From NCBI RefSeq assembly GCF_029227915.1, contig NC_079876.1, positions 26,259,828 through 26,323,827 on the forward strand: DNA of 64,000 nt, written 5' to 3'. Origin of the DNA: Hydractinia symbiolongicarpus. Taxonomy: Eukaryota > Cnidaria > Hydrozoa > Anthoathecata > Hydractiniidae. The translations under genes were made by a program, and so were the position numbers. The notes under the pieces were generated by a model. The model did not search any database, was not told the origin of the DNA, and saw only the letters and a list, made by a program, of their open reading frames with translations. Shown piece after piece: positions 47,701-59,700 of the stretch. How positions within the stretch are numbered: the first letter of the stretch is position 1; each line of letters begins with the position of its first letter.

Positions 47701-50700
47701 ATTTCCTATATACATTCTCGTATGCCGAGTGACTTCTATTTATAATGTTGACGTCAATTCTTTTTATTGATTAGATTGAAAACACAAAACCGATCTTTTA
47801 CGTACCAGAAGAAGTGGAATTTTCTGGTGAGGAAAAAGTCGAGCCGTCAGACGTAGAGGAGAAACTATTGGATAAAGAAGTTAAAACTCCTACAGAAGAG
47901 GATCAGTTAGAAGATGTTGTGGCGCAGCCACTACAAGAAGCAGTTGTGGAATCTGTTCCTAAAGTTTGGCTGGAAGATCCAGAACAAAATTTTCAACTTG
48001 ATGACGATAAAGGTATTGCTTGATTGCTTTAAAAATACCCCCAGCAGAATGTAATTCAGTTACTCCTGCATTTCTTAATAATATAATCTTTGTAACATTG
48101 CAGCATCATTAGCGACACTTTGTTCTGTTACGCTTAATTCTCTTTTATTTCTCTTGATTAAGTGTTACTAGTCTATAAAGCCCGTGGAGAAATCCACTTA
48201 GGCAAAAGGTCAATAAAAAGAAAGTTGCTTTAGATGTTTTGCTGACGTCAGCAGTGCAATGCAGATATAAAAATTCGCGAAATTTGTTTATTCTTTGTCT
48301 GTAATGTGTAGAGGTTGAAATGCTGGTTAAAATAATGTACAGGATCATATGTTCTCGACGAACGCCTAAGGAGATATCACGGATTAAAAATTTTGCTGAT
48401 GTCAGCAAAGACCCGTCAAAACCTTAAAATTTTTTTTTAGAAATTTTATACCTGTTGCCTTCATCATATAGATCTTGAAACGCTGATCAAAAAAATGTAT
48501 AGGATCATGCATCTTTGACAAATGGTTGCAGAGATATTAGGGTTTGAAGGTTTTTTGATGACGTCATCAACCCGCCCATTCCGAAACGGATTTGGGAACC
48601 CAGGTTTGGGAAAATTACCCAAATTGGTCCTGGGTGGTGCCTAGTTACCCACGCAGTGAAAAATCATTGACGTCACCACCTCGTTTCCAAGCTATTTAGC
48701 CTCAAAATTTTAAGTGCACTGTAGTGGCTTCATTAATTTAATATAGGATATTGACGTTAAAGTAGTGTAATTGACGTCGCACCGTAACGCCCTAAAATTT
48801 AACATTTGAGACATAATTTTTTCGGCGACTTCAAAGAAAATTTCGGCGACATAAAAGGAAAATGAGGATATCCGCTATGACCGTCACATACACTTCGTAT
48901 TATTATATAAGACTAGTCGATTAGGCCCGTGGAAAAATCCACTTAGGCAGAAAAACAATTGAAAAGTTCTGTCATTTGAATTTTGATGACATCAGCAAAT
49001 ATTTCAGTATATTGAATATGCCTTTTACTAAAAAAAATAATCTGAAAATGCATAAAAAGAAAGTATATAAGTCATAATTTAACAAAAAAGTTCTTAAAAT
49101 CTAACACAAAATATCAAATGTCAAATTGAATGAAATCCTCCCAACAAAACTTCAGACAAAATATGAAAAACAATGGCATGCAAGGTGTAAAATCTAGTTA
49201 GTAGAAAGTTACAACATTGACAGTCACAACCCAGACAGTTACGACAACAATAATAATAATGTCAGAAACACATATCTCAAATATGTATACATCTTATTAT
49301 GTGATTATGTTGAAAACCTTCAATATTTTAATCTGAAGTGTCGAAAAGAAAGGCTTGCAACAGTAAGCACAGATCTATGAAATAAGTTCTTTACGCATTT
49401 TAAACATTGTCTTTTCCCTAAATGCTTATACAACAATACAACCTGAATAATATCAAAAAGCCAAACTTAAACAAACACAAAACACCTAAAAACAAAAAGT
49501 TAAACTTTGAAAAATCATTTATTTGGTTGCATACCATCCTCTCCCGCAAAAATATGCACAAAATGTAAAAATTAACCGGTTAACAAAACAATTTTTTGTC
49601 TAATGATCCGTACTGACTTTACCAAACATTTTAACCTGAAATGTCGAAAAAGCAATGAGCAAGGAGTAAATTTCAAATCAACAAAAATCCTTATTTTGAA
49701 AACATTGTATATATATATGGTCCTTCCTCACAAAAGTTTACAATAAATGTAGAACACAAAGGTTTATGAGGAGCAAATCAAAATATGAACAAAAATCAGT
49801 TCAATTGGCATATTCTATATTGTCTTCAGCCATAAAATCTTCCACAAAATTGATATGAAACCTATCAAATTCAACTCAGAAAAAGCAGTCATTTAAGTGC
49901 ATACAAAAATACAACTTGTAGAATATCAAATTATTATTTTTAGTATATATAATTGCATATGGTCCTCCCTCACAACAGTTAAATTTTTGCACTAAATTTG
50001 CAACACAAAATACAAATTCTAAATAATTCCTATGGTTTTCCTCAAAAGTTTAATCAAAATATAAAAGATGAGAGGTGAACGACAAAATCAAAGTTTGGAG
50101 AATTTAATTATTTTGGTATATATATGTCTATTGATATATGCCCTTTATAACAATATTTCAATCCAAAATGTGCAACAAAATCAATTATTCTGATGATATT
50201 GCATACACTTTTTCTCCACAAAAGTGCAAAAAAAGAATGGTTGTAGGAAATACTTCTGATTCAACAAAAATCAGTATTTGCATCTTGTACTCATTAAATA
50301 TTACCCAAAATTTCAAAAAACTGTGATTTGGAACGCATCAAATTTATAAATAGAGAGGGATCAGTCATTTCGGTATGTTGTACATAGTCCTGCCCAAAAG
50401 AATTTATACAAAATATAAAAAAACACAAGTTTTTTCGGTGTTGTACTCCCTCAAAAAAGTTGAAACTTTTCTTAATTGAGACAAAATGCCATAAACAAAA
50501 ACATTTTAGTCAGAACATCTAGAACAACAAAAATCACTACACTTAAGGTACCAGAATTACTACATGTTAAATAAAAAATCGTTTCGTCATATTGCATGTA
50601 ACCGATGTATATAAGTTTAGTTACACAAAATGTGAAAAATACATTATTTGCATACACAAATTGTGAAAAATACATTATTTGCTTAAAAACAGTCCTTAAA

Positions 50701-53700
50701 CTCTTCTTAAATATTATGTAATACTTTTTTAAAAGTTGTTGTGGCTTGTTAATTTAAGCTTAAAATGTCAATTAAAATAAGTTACAGTCACATTCTTAGC
50801 AAAGACCACTAAGATTAGCTTATATACATGTAAAAAGCAACATAAAACTGAAGCTAACATAAGGTAGCTACAGCAGCTAATAGCTGGTCACTTAAATATA
50901 AACTGGAGACTTAGCTAGGTATAAAGAACATTGCAACATCAAAGATTTTTTTCGGCAACATCAAAGGAAAATGACGATATCAACTTTGCCTGTTACAGAC
51001 ACACAGACACACTCTCCGTATTATTATAAGAGACTAGTCGATAAGGCCCGTGGAGAAATCCACTTAGACAGGATAACAAAGAAAAAAAACCGTCATTTAA
51101 ATTTTGCTGACGTCAGCAGAGACCTGTCAGAACACAAATTTTTTTTCTTCAGAAATGTGTATGCCTGTTGCCTTCATCGTATAGATCTTGAAACGCTGAT
51201 GAAGAAAATGTATAGGATCGTGTACTTGTGACAAACGGATGCAGAGATATTAGGGTTTGAAGGTTTTTTATGACGTCATCAACCCGTCCATTCCGAAACG
51301 GATTCGGTGACCCAGGTTTGGGAAACTTACCCAAATTGTTCCCAGGTAGTCCCTAGTTACCCACGCAGGAAATGACGTCAGTTATTTCCACCCGTTTCCA
51401 AGTTATTTAGCCTTAAATTTAAAAGTGCAATGGAATGGCTTCACTAATCATACTTTCCTTTGACGTCAATATTGATCTAACGTCAAAGTTTGCTAATTTA
51501 CAGAACAAATTTATAGGCGATGTTTTATAGACTTTATCAAAGAAATTTTATCCACTTTGCAAAAGTCACAGACAGAAGCTCCGTATTATTATAGAGATTG
51601 ACGTTAGTAGTAGAGTTATTGACGTCGCGCCGTAACGTCATAAAATTTAGCATTTGAGACATACTTTTTTCGGCGAATTCAGAGAAAATTTCGGCGACAT
51701 CAAAGGAAAATGACGATATCCACTATGACCGTCACATACACTTCGTATTATTATAAGAGATATCTTCTCCAGGAAAAGTAACTGCTCTTCAAATTACGAG
51801 TAGAACTTTAGTGTAAGACATTTTATTTTGCCATACTACACATTCCTGTTTGTAAGCTTCCCTTTGAAATATCTTTCACTCTACACTGAGGCATAATAAC
51901 AAGGAAAACAAACACAGCAGACGTAATTTTATGTCTAAAAAATGTTTGCTCAAACTAAGTGGAAGCTTGCTAACTGTATCACCTCAATAGCTCTCTGATT
52001 CATTATTTAGCACCTCACCTTGAAGAATCTAGAACAGAGTTTCTATCCACGTATATGACAGATATCATCGAAACTGAAGTGGAAGAGAAACCTGAGAAAG
52101 AAGAAAGAAAAGTTGGAAAATTGGTTATACCTGAGTTGTTCGATGAAGAGAAAAAGCCGATAGAACGTTCTGTTAGGAAGGTGAGTGATTTACATATATT
52201 GTTTTGAAAATATAGCTAGCGTTAAGCGTTTGTTTTGCTGCTTGATGAGATAGAAATGATTTCTTAAATATATTCTCCTATGTCGAGTGATTCCATTTAC
52301 GATGTTGATGTCAATTCTTTTCATTAATTAGATTGAAAACACAAAACCGATCTTTTACGAGCCAGAAGAAATCGAATCTTCGGATGAGGAAAAAGTGGAG
52401 CCATCGGAAGCAGAGAAGAGACTATTGGATAAAGAAGTCAAAACTCCTACGGAAGAAGCTCATTTGGAAGATGTTGTGGCACAACCACTACATGAAGCAG
52501 TTGTTGAATCTGTCCCCAAAGTTTGGTTAGAAGATCCAGAACAAGATTTTCAGCTTGATGACGATAAAGGTATTGCTTGATTGCTTTAAAAATACACCCA
52601 GCAGAATGTAATTCAGTCACTCCTGCATTTCTTAATAATATAATCTTCGTAATATTGCAACATTATAAGCAATACTTTACTCTCTTACGCTTAATTTCCT
52701 TTTCTTTCTTGTGATTAAATGTTTTACTCTCTCCAGAAAACGTAACTGTTTGCTTAAATATTTTCTTCCATGTTTGTACGGGGTAAAAATAAGTAGATTT
52801 TTAATGTACTTACTAGTAAACATCACAAATAAGAACATTGACTTCTGATAATCAAGAATATTTTACGTACTATAGTAGTAGCAGCATTTTATAACCTTCG
52901 TTTAAACTACTTTGGAGTTAAGGAATATCTGTCATGACCAACAACAATATCTTTTTCATGTTTTGAGTCTTTGAACGATGAAGTTTGTTATGATGAGATG
53001 GCGCAAAGTTTAATAAATTTACAGACCGGAAACATTCAACAACAAATCAAACGCGCAATATAGAGGCTTCATCTGCATTCACGAATCGTTGTTTTCTTTA
53101 TTTTTTTACTCGCAAATTTACATAAAATATGTTCGTCACATGTTGTTCAACATTTTTGCTATTTTGATCTTCAACTATTTCTTGTTCAATTATTTTGTAC
53201 GTATTGACCTGTGGCCATCAAAATGAGAGAAAATACGTCCCGTTGTTTTTTAATAAAGCTACCCGATTGGCAAATGTGTAAAAATACTGAGCTATAAATA
53301 ATTGAGCATTAACAAAGATGTAAACAAAAACTGTTATTTTTAACAGACTGTTTTATATTATGGGTCTAGTGTGTGTGTCGTTCTGCAAAGTTCTAAGTGA
53401 AAATACCGTTTCTAGGTGAAAATATAAATTTTTATAACTCTACAAATATTCTCAATATCAAAACCTTCTTAGCCTTTGTTTCAGGACTTTTTTGGTATAA
53501 TGGCTAACATGTAAATTGATTTTTTATGGAGCAGACCAAGCAAATCGGTCATCATGAACTTTTATTCAGCAGCTGTGCCGTACATAGTTTGTCTCTCCTT
53601 TAAGTGTACCACTTCAATAGCTTTCTGATATAATATTTAGCACCCCAAGAAAGAGAGCTTGAAGAAGTGGAAGAGAAACCAGAGAAAGAAGAAAGAAAAG

Positions 53701-56700
53701 TTGGAAAATTGGTTATACCTGAGTTGTTCGATGAACAGAAGAAGCCGATAGAACCTTCTGTTAGAAAGGTGAGCTATTTAAATTTATTGTTTTGAACATA
53801 TAGCGTGAAACTTTTGTTTTATTTGTTGATGAAATAGAAATGATTTCTTATACGTCAATCCTTTTGCTTGATTAGATTGAAAATACAAAACCGATCTTTT
53901 ACGAGCCAGAAGAAATCGAATCTCCGGATGAGGAAAAATTCGAGCCATCGGAAGCAGAAGAAAACCTATTGGATAACGAAGTTAATACTCCTACTGAAGA
54001 GGATCAGTTGGAAGATGTCGTGGCACAACAACTACATGAAGCAGTTGTTGAGTCTGTCCCCAAAGATTGGCTGGAGGATCCAGAACAAGATTTTCAATTT
54101 GATGACAAAGGTATTGTTGAAATGCTTTAAATTGTATTCAAAATGGTGTAGCATGTTTTCTGATTTTGTGTAAATGATTTATTGTAGAAAGTGACCATAA
54201 AGATAATGATTTTGACAAGCCTCTTGTTGATTCAAATCCATTATCCGAGGTCAGTACTTTTCCTTTATCTGCATGAACAAATTTGTTTACACAAACTAAG
54301 ACTTTTAAACAACTTCCTTCTAGGACGAAAGTGTGTCAGAGGAAGATGAGGACAATGTGAACGACCGAAAAAATAAACCGGTTTATGTACGTACTATGAG
54401 CGGTTCAGTAGAACATTCTGCCAAAGTTTACGTCATTTCCAGCTACGAAGCCGAAGTGATTCCTCCTCTGCTTCGAGAAGAAAAACGCTTTGTTACAGAG
54501 TATCAAGCTACTCCTAAGGAGCATGAACCATTTAAACTAAATGAGAGCGTTGAAGAAAGTGTCCGAGAAGATAATGACAATTATAGCAGCGATGGTAAGG
54601 AAGATGGTAACATATCAGGAACAGAAGAGGAGACAACAGAAGAATATGTAAAGCCTTTAGAAGATGACAAGCTTCCTGTAGTTAAAAAACACGTGATCGA
54701 TGAAGAAAAAGCTCGCGAGCATGAGAAGTATGGCAAGTACATACTTCCAAATGAAAGTGACACAGAAGTCATAATTATTGACAAGCTGCAGGAACCAACG
54801 ATTGACGAAGAATCTTTTCCAACGCCTGCAGAAGAGGTCAAAATAGAGCCTGTACGTTCTACTGATGCGAAAGTTGATTTCCCTGACCTACCATCAGATG
54901 GAGAGTTTAAGGTTGAGAGGCCTGTTCCTATCGACGAAACACAATACGAAGAGTACGTAAAGTATGAAAGGTTCGGTATGCCAAATGATGAAAATGATAC
55001 CAATTCCGTTATATTTGATGTACCAAAAAAGCCTTCTGATGATGACGTTGATGATGTAAATGAGGACGATAGTGAAAGCGATGATGAGCCTAGGCCACGA
55101 TCAAGGAAGTCTCAAGGAGATTGGGAAGAGATAAAAAAGGTTGGGGAATTAATGCTTCAAATAGCATCACCACATAAACAGGAAGTCCCCGATGACGAAT
55201 TGATTCTCACTCCAGAAGATGAAAAAATTGCTTTTAATAAGCCTAATGAGTTTGCATTGGAGTTTCCAGAAAATGGTGACCAATATGTGGAAGATAATGA
55301 AGAAATTGAGGAGTTTAGCAACTACTTAGAGTTGCAACGTCCTTCTTGTACAACAATGAACGTTTATAACGAGGAAGAACTGGGAAATGTAGAACCTGAC
55401 GAAAAAAGTGTGGTTCTGCCTGTAGAAGTAACTGAAACGGCCGAGAAAGAAGAAGTGTTTCAGAAAAATTTTAATGACCCAGTCGTATTAAGCGAGGATG
55501 AGTTAGAAGAGCGTAAAGTTGTTGGTAGAATGTTTCTGCCTGATCTCAATAGAACAGATGGAATTATATTCGAGTCCCTTGCAGATCCAAAGTTTATTGA
55601 GCCGGAAGAAGAACTCCCTGCATACGTTCAGATTGAAGAAAAAAATGAAGAATCTGAAAAGCAGATAACTGAACCTGTTAAATATGGAGAGACTACTACT
55701 CTTGAGAGAAAAATAAACAGTCGACCAGTAACGTGTGATTTTAGGTATCAAACTTCAAACGAAGAATCTCCAGATGAGGAAAACAAAGTATTTATCCAAC
55801 CAATACAGGCAGAGCCTATCTTACATAAAGAACCTGAAGAACCCCAGTTAGATTCTGACAAGGAAGACGATCAAGAAGACGAACCAAACAAACCAAGGGA
55901 ATCTTCTACAGTGTACAAGAAGGTTGATGGGAAACCAATAACAATTGATTTCAGATATCAGCCTTCAAGCGAAGAATCTCCAGTTGAGGAAAATAAAATA
56001 TTTATTCAACCAATACAGGCAGAGCCTATCTTTCATAAAGAACATAAAGAGCCCGAGTTAGATTCTGACAATGAAAACGATCAGGAAGACGAACCAAACA
56101 AATCAAGAGAGTTTTCTACAGTGTACAAGAGGGTGGATGGAAAACCAATAACATTTGATTTTAGATATCAGTCTTCAAGCGAAGAATCTCCAGATGAGGA
56201 AAACAAAGTATTTATCCAACCAATACAGGCAGAACCTATGTTACTTAAGGAACCTGAAGAAGCCGAGTTAGATTCTGACAAGGAAGACGATCAAGAAGAC
56301 GAATCAAACAAACCAAGGGAATCTTCTACAGTGTACAAAAGGGTGGATGGAAAACCAATAACATTTGATTTTAGATATCAGTCTTCAAGCGAAGAATCTC
56401 CTGATGAGGAAAACAAAATATTTATTCAGCCAATACAGGCAGAGCCTATCTCACATAAAGAACATGAAGAGCCTGAGTTAGATTCTGACAAGGAACACGA
56501 TCAAGAAGACGAATCAAACAAACCAAGGGAATCTTCTACAGTGTACAAAAGGGTGGATGGAAAACCAATAACATTTGATTTTAGATATCAGTCTTCAAGC
56601 GAAGAATCTCCTGATGAGGAAAACAAAATATTTATTCAGCCAATACAGGCAGAGCCTATCTCACATAAAGAACCTGAAGAGCCTGAGTTAGATTCTGACA

Positions 56701-59700
56701 AGGAAAACGATCAGGAAGACGAACCAAACAAATCAAGAGAGTCTTCTACAGTTTACAAGAGGGTGGATGGAAAACCAATAACATTTGATTTCAGATATAA
56801 GTCTTCAAGCAAAGAATCTCCGGATGAGGAAAACAAAATATTTATTCAACCAATACAGGCAGAGCCTATTTTACATAAAGAACCTCCAGAACCCGAGTTA
56901 GATTCTGACAAGGAACACGATCAAGAAGACGAAACAAATAAACCAAGAGAACCAGAACAGCATAGAAACATGAGTAGCCTTCCTTTCACAGATACAACAG
57001 ATGATATTGTCTTTGATACGAAGAACGTCTCCGATACAGAGCTAAAACCAGTCACTGATGACGAACTCGAGGAATACAGAGCTGTGGGAAAAGTATTTCT
57101 TCCAGAGGTAGAACATGAAGAAATGGATATTATTTTTGACAAGGAGCAACCACAAGAAGAAAATAATAACCCAGTGAAGGAAACAGTCTTTGTTAACGAG
57201 ACAACGGAAGAAATTATAATAGCAGATGCTTTGAAAGATGTAGAGGAACAACCAGCCAATGAACATTGGGAGGAACCTGGGGAGCAACAAGAGGTGGAAC
57301 CAGAGTACAAAGAGACTACGTCTATCATACTACCAAAACCTAAGAGATTTGTACCAAGCACTGTTTCTCACGTTGTGGAGCAGAATATAATCATGAAAAA
57401 GAAGCATGCTGATTATAGAAAAGACGTTGCTGATCATATAGAAAGACCTAAACATTCGATACTTGACAAGCCTGAGTTCTCAACAATCAGTACTATTCTC
57501 CAGAAAGAATACCCCCAAAGGAATGTTTTATTTCATGTTTCTGAAGAGGAACCAAACAAACCTGTTGATACCTACGAAGAATTAATTGTTAAATTTCAAG
57601 ATGAGGAAGAAGCTCCGGAAGAAGCTAAACCGCAAGAAACTCTACCGGCGGATAAGGATGAGAAAACAGTGAGACTACCGGTAGATGAAACTATTGATAT
57701 AGAGGTTATAAAAACAGATTCCCCTGTCAATGACGAACCAAGTGATGGTGAAACTGAGAGTTCCGATTTCGTAGGTCACTTCTCTGTTATTCGACATGAT
57801 TCTGTTACTAGCATTGAATCGAATGATCGTCTGAGTATCATTAGTAGCATGAAATTGTCAAAAGACGACACTGTTCCAGAAAATGATGAGGAAGTTATTA
57901 ACGAGATCATAGAAGATAAAACTCCTGAAGAGCTTACAACTGAGAACAAGATCTCAAAAGAATTTACTGAAGAGGCAGAAGTTTCCATAATTAATGCCAC
58001 AGCTGAATTAAACGATCTACCAGACCCAATTTTTACAGAACAGGCTAAAGAGGACACCGGAGTTGATGTTGTTGTGGATGATACCCTTTCAGAGGAGGTT
58101 TTAAATGAAGCTGTTGTGGAAGAACCAATGACAAAAGATAACAAGCGCAAACAAAACGAAGATTTTCTCTCACGATTCGAACAATTAGGAACTGCTACAA
58201 AACGGACGTATGTGCAGCAGAAAAAGTCGCCCGAAGAAGAAACTGTTCCTTTTACACCACTAAACGATTTGATTTTCCGTTCTGTGTATGGAAATGATTA
58301 CATAGCAACCGAAGAAACAATTGAGATATTAGACGAGCCTGAAGAAACAATAGAACATCCAACAGATGCATCGGATGAGATTCATCCTCTAACGAATAAA
58401 GAGGTAGATAATAGTACAGTTATTACCATCCCACTTAAAGAAAAAACAGAATTAAAGTATGATGACTATAAATCTGACAAATCTACGCCTCAATCGCTGA
58501 GCTTTCCAGACGAAAATCAAGAAGAAGTGTTAGAAAAAAGCGAAGAAAAATCTTACAAACTTGACCTGCCAATTGACGAGGAAGAGATACAGTATGTATA
58601 CACTGCAAAAACAGAATATGTGCCTGAGTTTGAAAATGATGATCTATCTTCAGAAACGTCTTCTGACCACGAGAACTTTGAGCTAGTTCATCAAGTATCT
58701 CCTAGAACGAAGCGAAAAGCGTCTAATGAATTAGAAAACAAAAAAGTTGTTGCTCCGATTGCGGTTGATGATGCCAGAATAGTCGTCAGACAGTTATCTA
58801 TTAAGGAGCAAATCTTTTCTGATCTTGAGAAAGAAAGGGGAAATAAATTTTCAGATTATCCGGTAGATGAAGGACTCATCCCAACACAGGTGAAAGAAGA
58901 TGAAAAATTACCAGACTTTGACGACAACGACGAAATGCTAGACCATATTACCCAAGAGACGGAAGTAATCGTTAATGTAAAGGATTTAAGAAAGACGCCA
59001 GATTCACCTCAGCCTACTATTAAAGAGATAATTTTTGCTGATCTCGAGAAAGAGAGAGAAAATAGAGGCCAGTCGTTGGAATACCCTGTTGATGAAGACA
59101 TAATACCAACGAACGTAAAAGAAGATGAAAAATTACCAGATCCAGATTTTAACGATGACAACAAATTACAAAACAAAGTTATTAATGAAACAGAAGTAAT
59201 TCATGTTAACATGGATTTGAAAAAGACGCCAGATTCACGTCAGCCTACTACTAAAGAGATAATTTTTGCTGATCTCGAGAAAGAGAGAGAAAATAGAGGC
59301 CAGTCGTTGCAATACCCTGTTGAAGAAGACATAATCCCAACGAACGTAAAAGAAGATGAAAAATTACCAGATCCAGATTTTAGCGATGACAACAAATTAC
59401 CAAACAAAGATATCAATGAAACAGAAGTAATTTATGCTAACATGGATTTGAAAGAGACGCCAGATTCACCTCAGCCTACTATTAAAGAGATAATATTTGC
59501 TGATCTTGAGAAAGAGAGAGAAAATAGAGGCCAGTCGTTGCAATACCCTGTTGATGAAGACATAATACCAACGAACGTAAAAGAAGATGAAAAGTTACCA
59601 GATCCAGATTTTAGCGATGACAACAAATTACAAAACAAAGTTATCAATGAAACAGAAGTAATTTATGCTAACATGGATTCGAAAGAGACGCCAGAATCAC

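Larger units (their letters stand above)
47444..54110 (+). repeat. Triplicated exon pair (exons 15-16, 17-18, 19-20) of the giant gene
   Basis: Pairs: 47444-47622 + 47775-48012; 52011-52180 + 52332-52569; 53641-53768 + 53876-54110. The first exon of each carries VEEKPEKEERKVGKLVIPEL and RSVRK (PSVRK in pair 3). The second carries IENTKPIFYEPEEIES, LDKEVKTPTEE and WLEDPEQDFQLDDDK. Each pair enters and leaves in phase 1, so duplication keeps the frame. The introns inside and after the pairs are also similar (47623-47774 vs 52181-52331; 48013-48110 vs 52570-52667), so genomic segments were duplicated. Confidence 0.93.
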
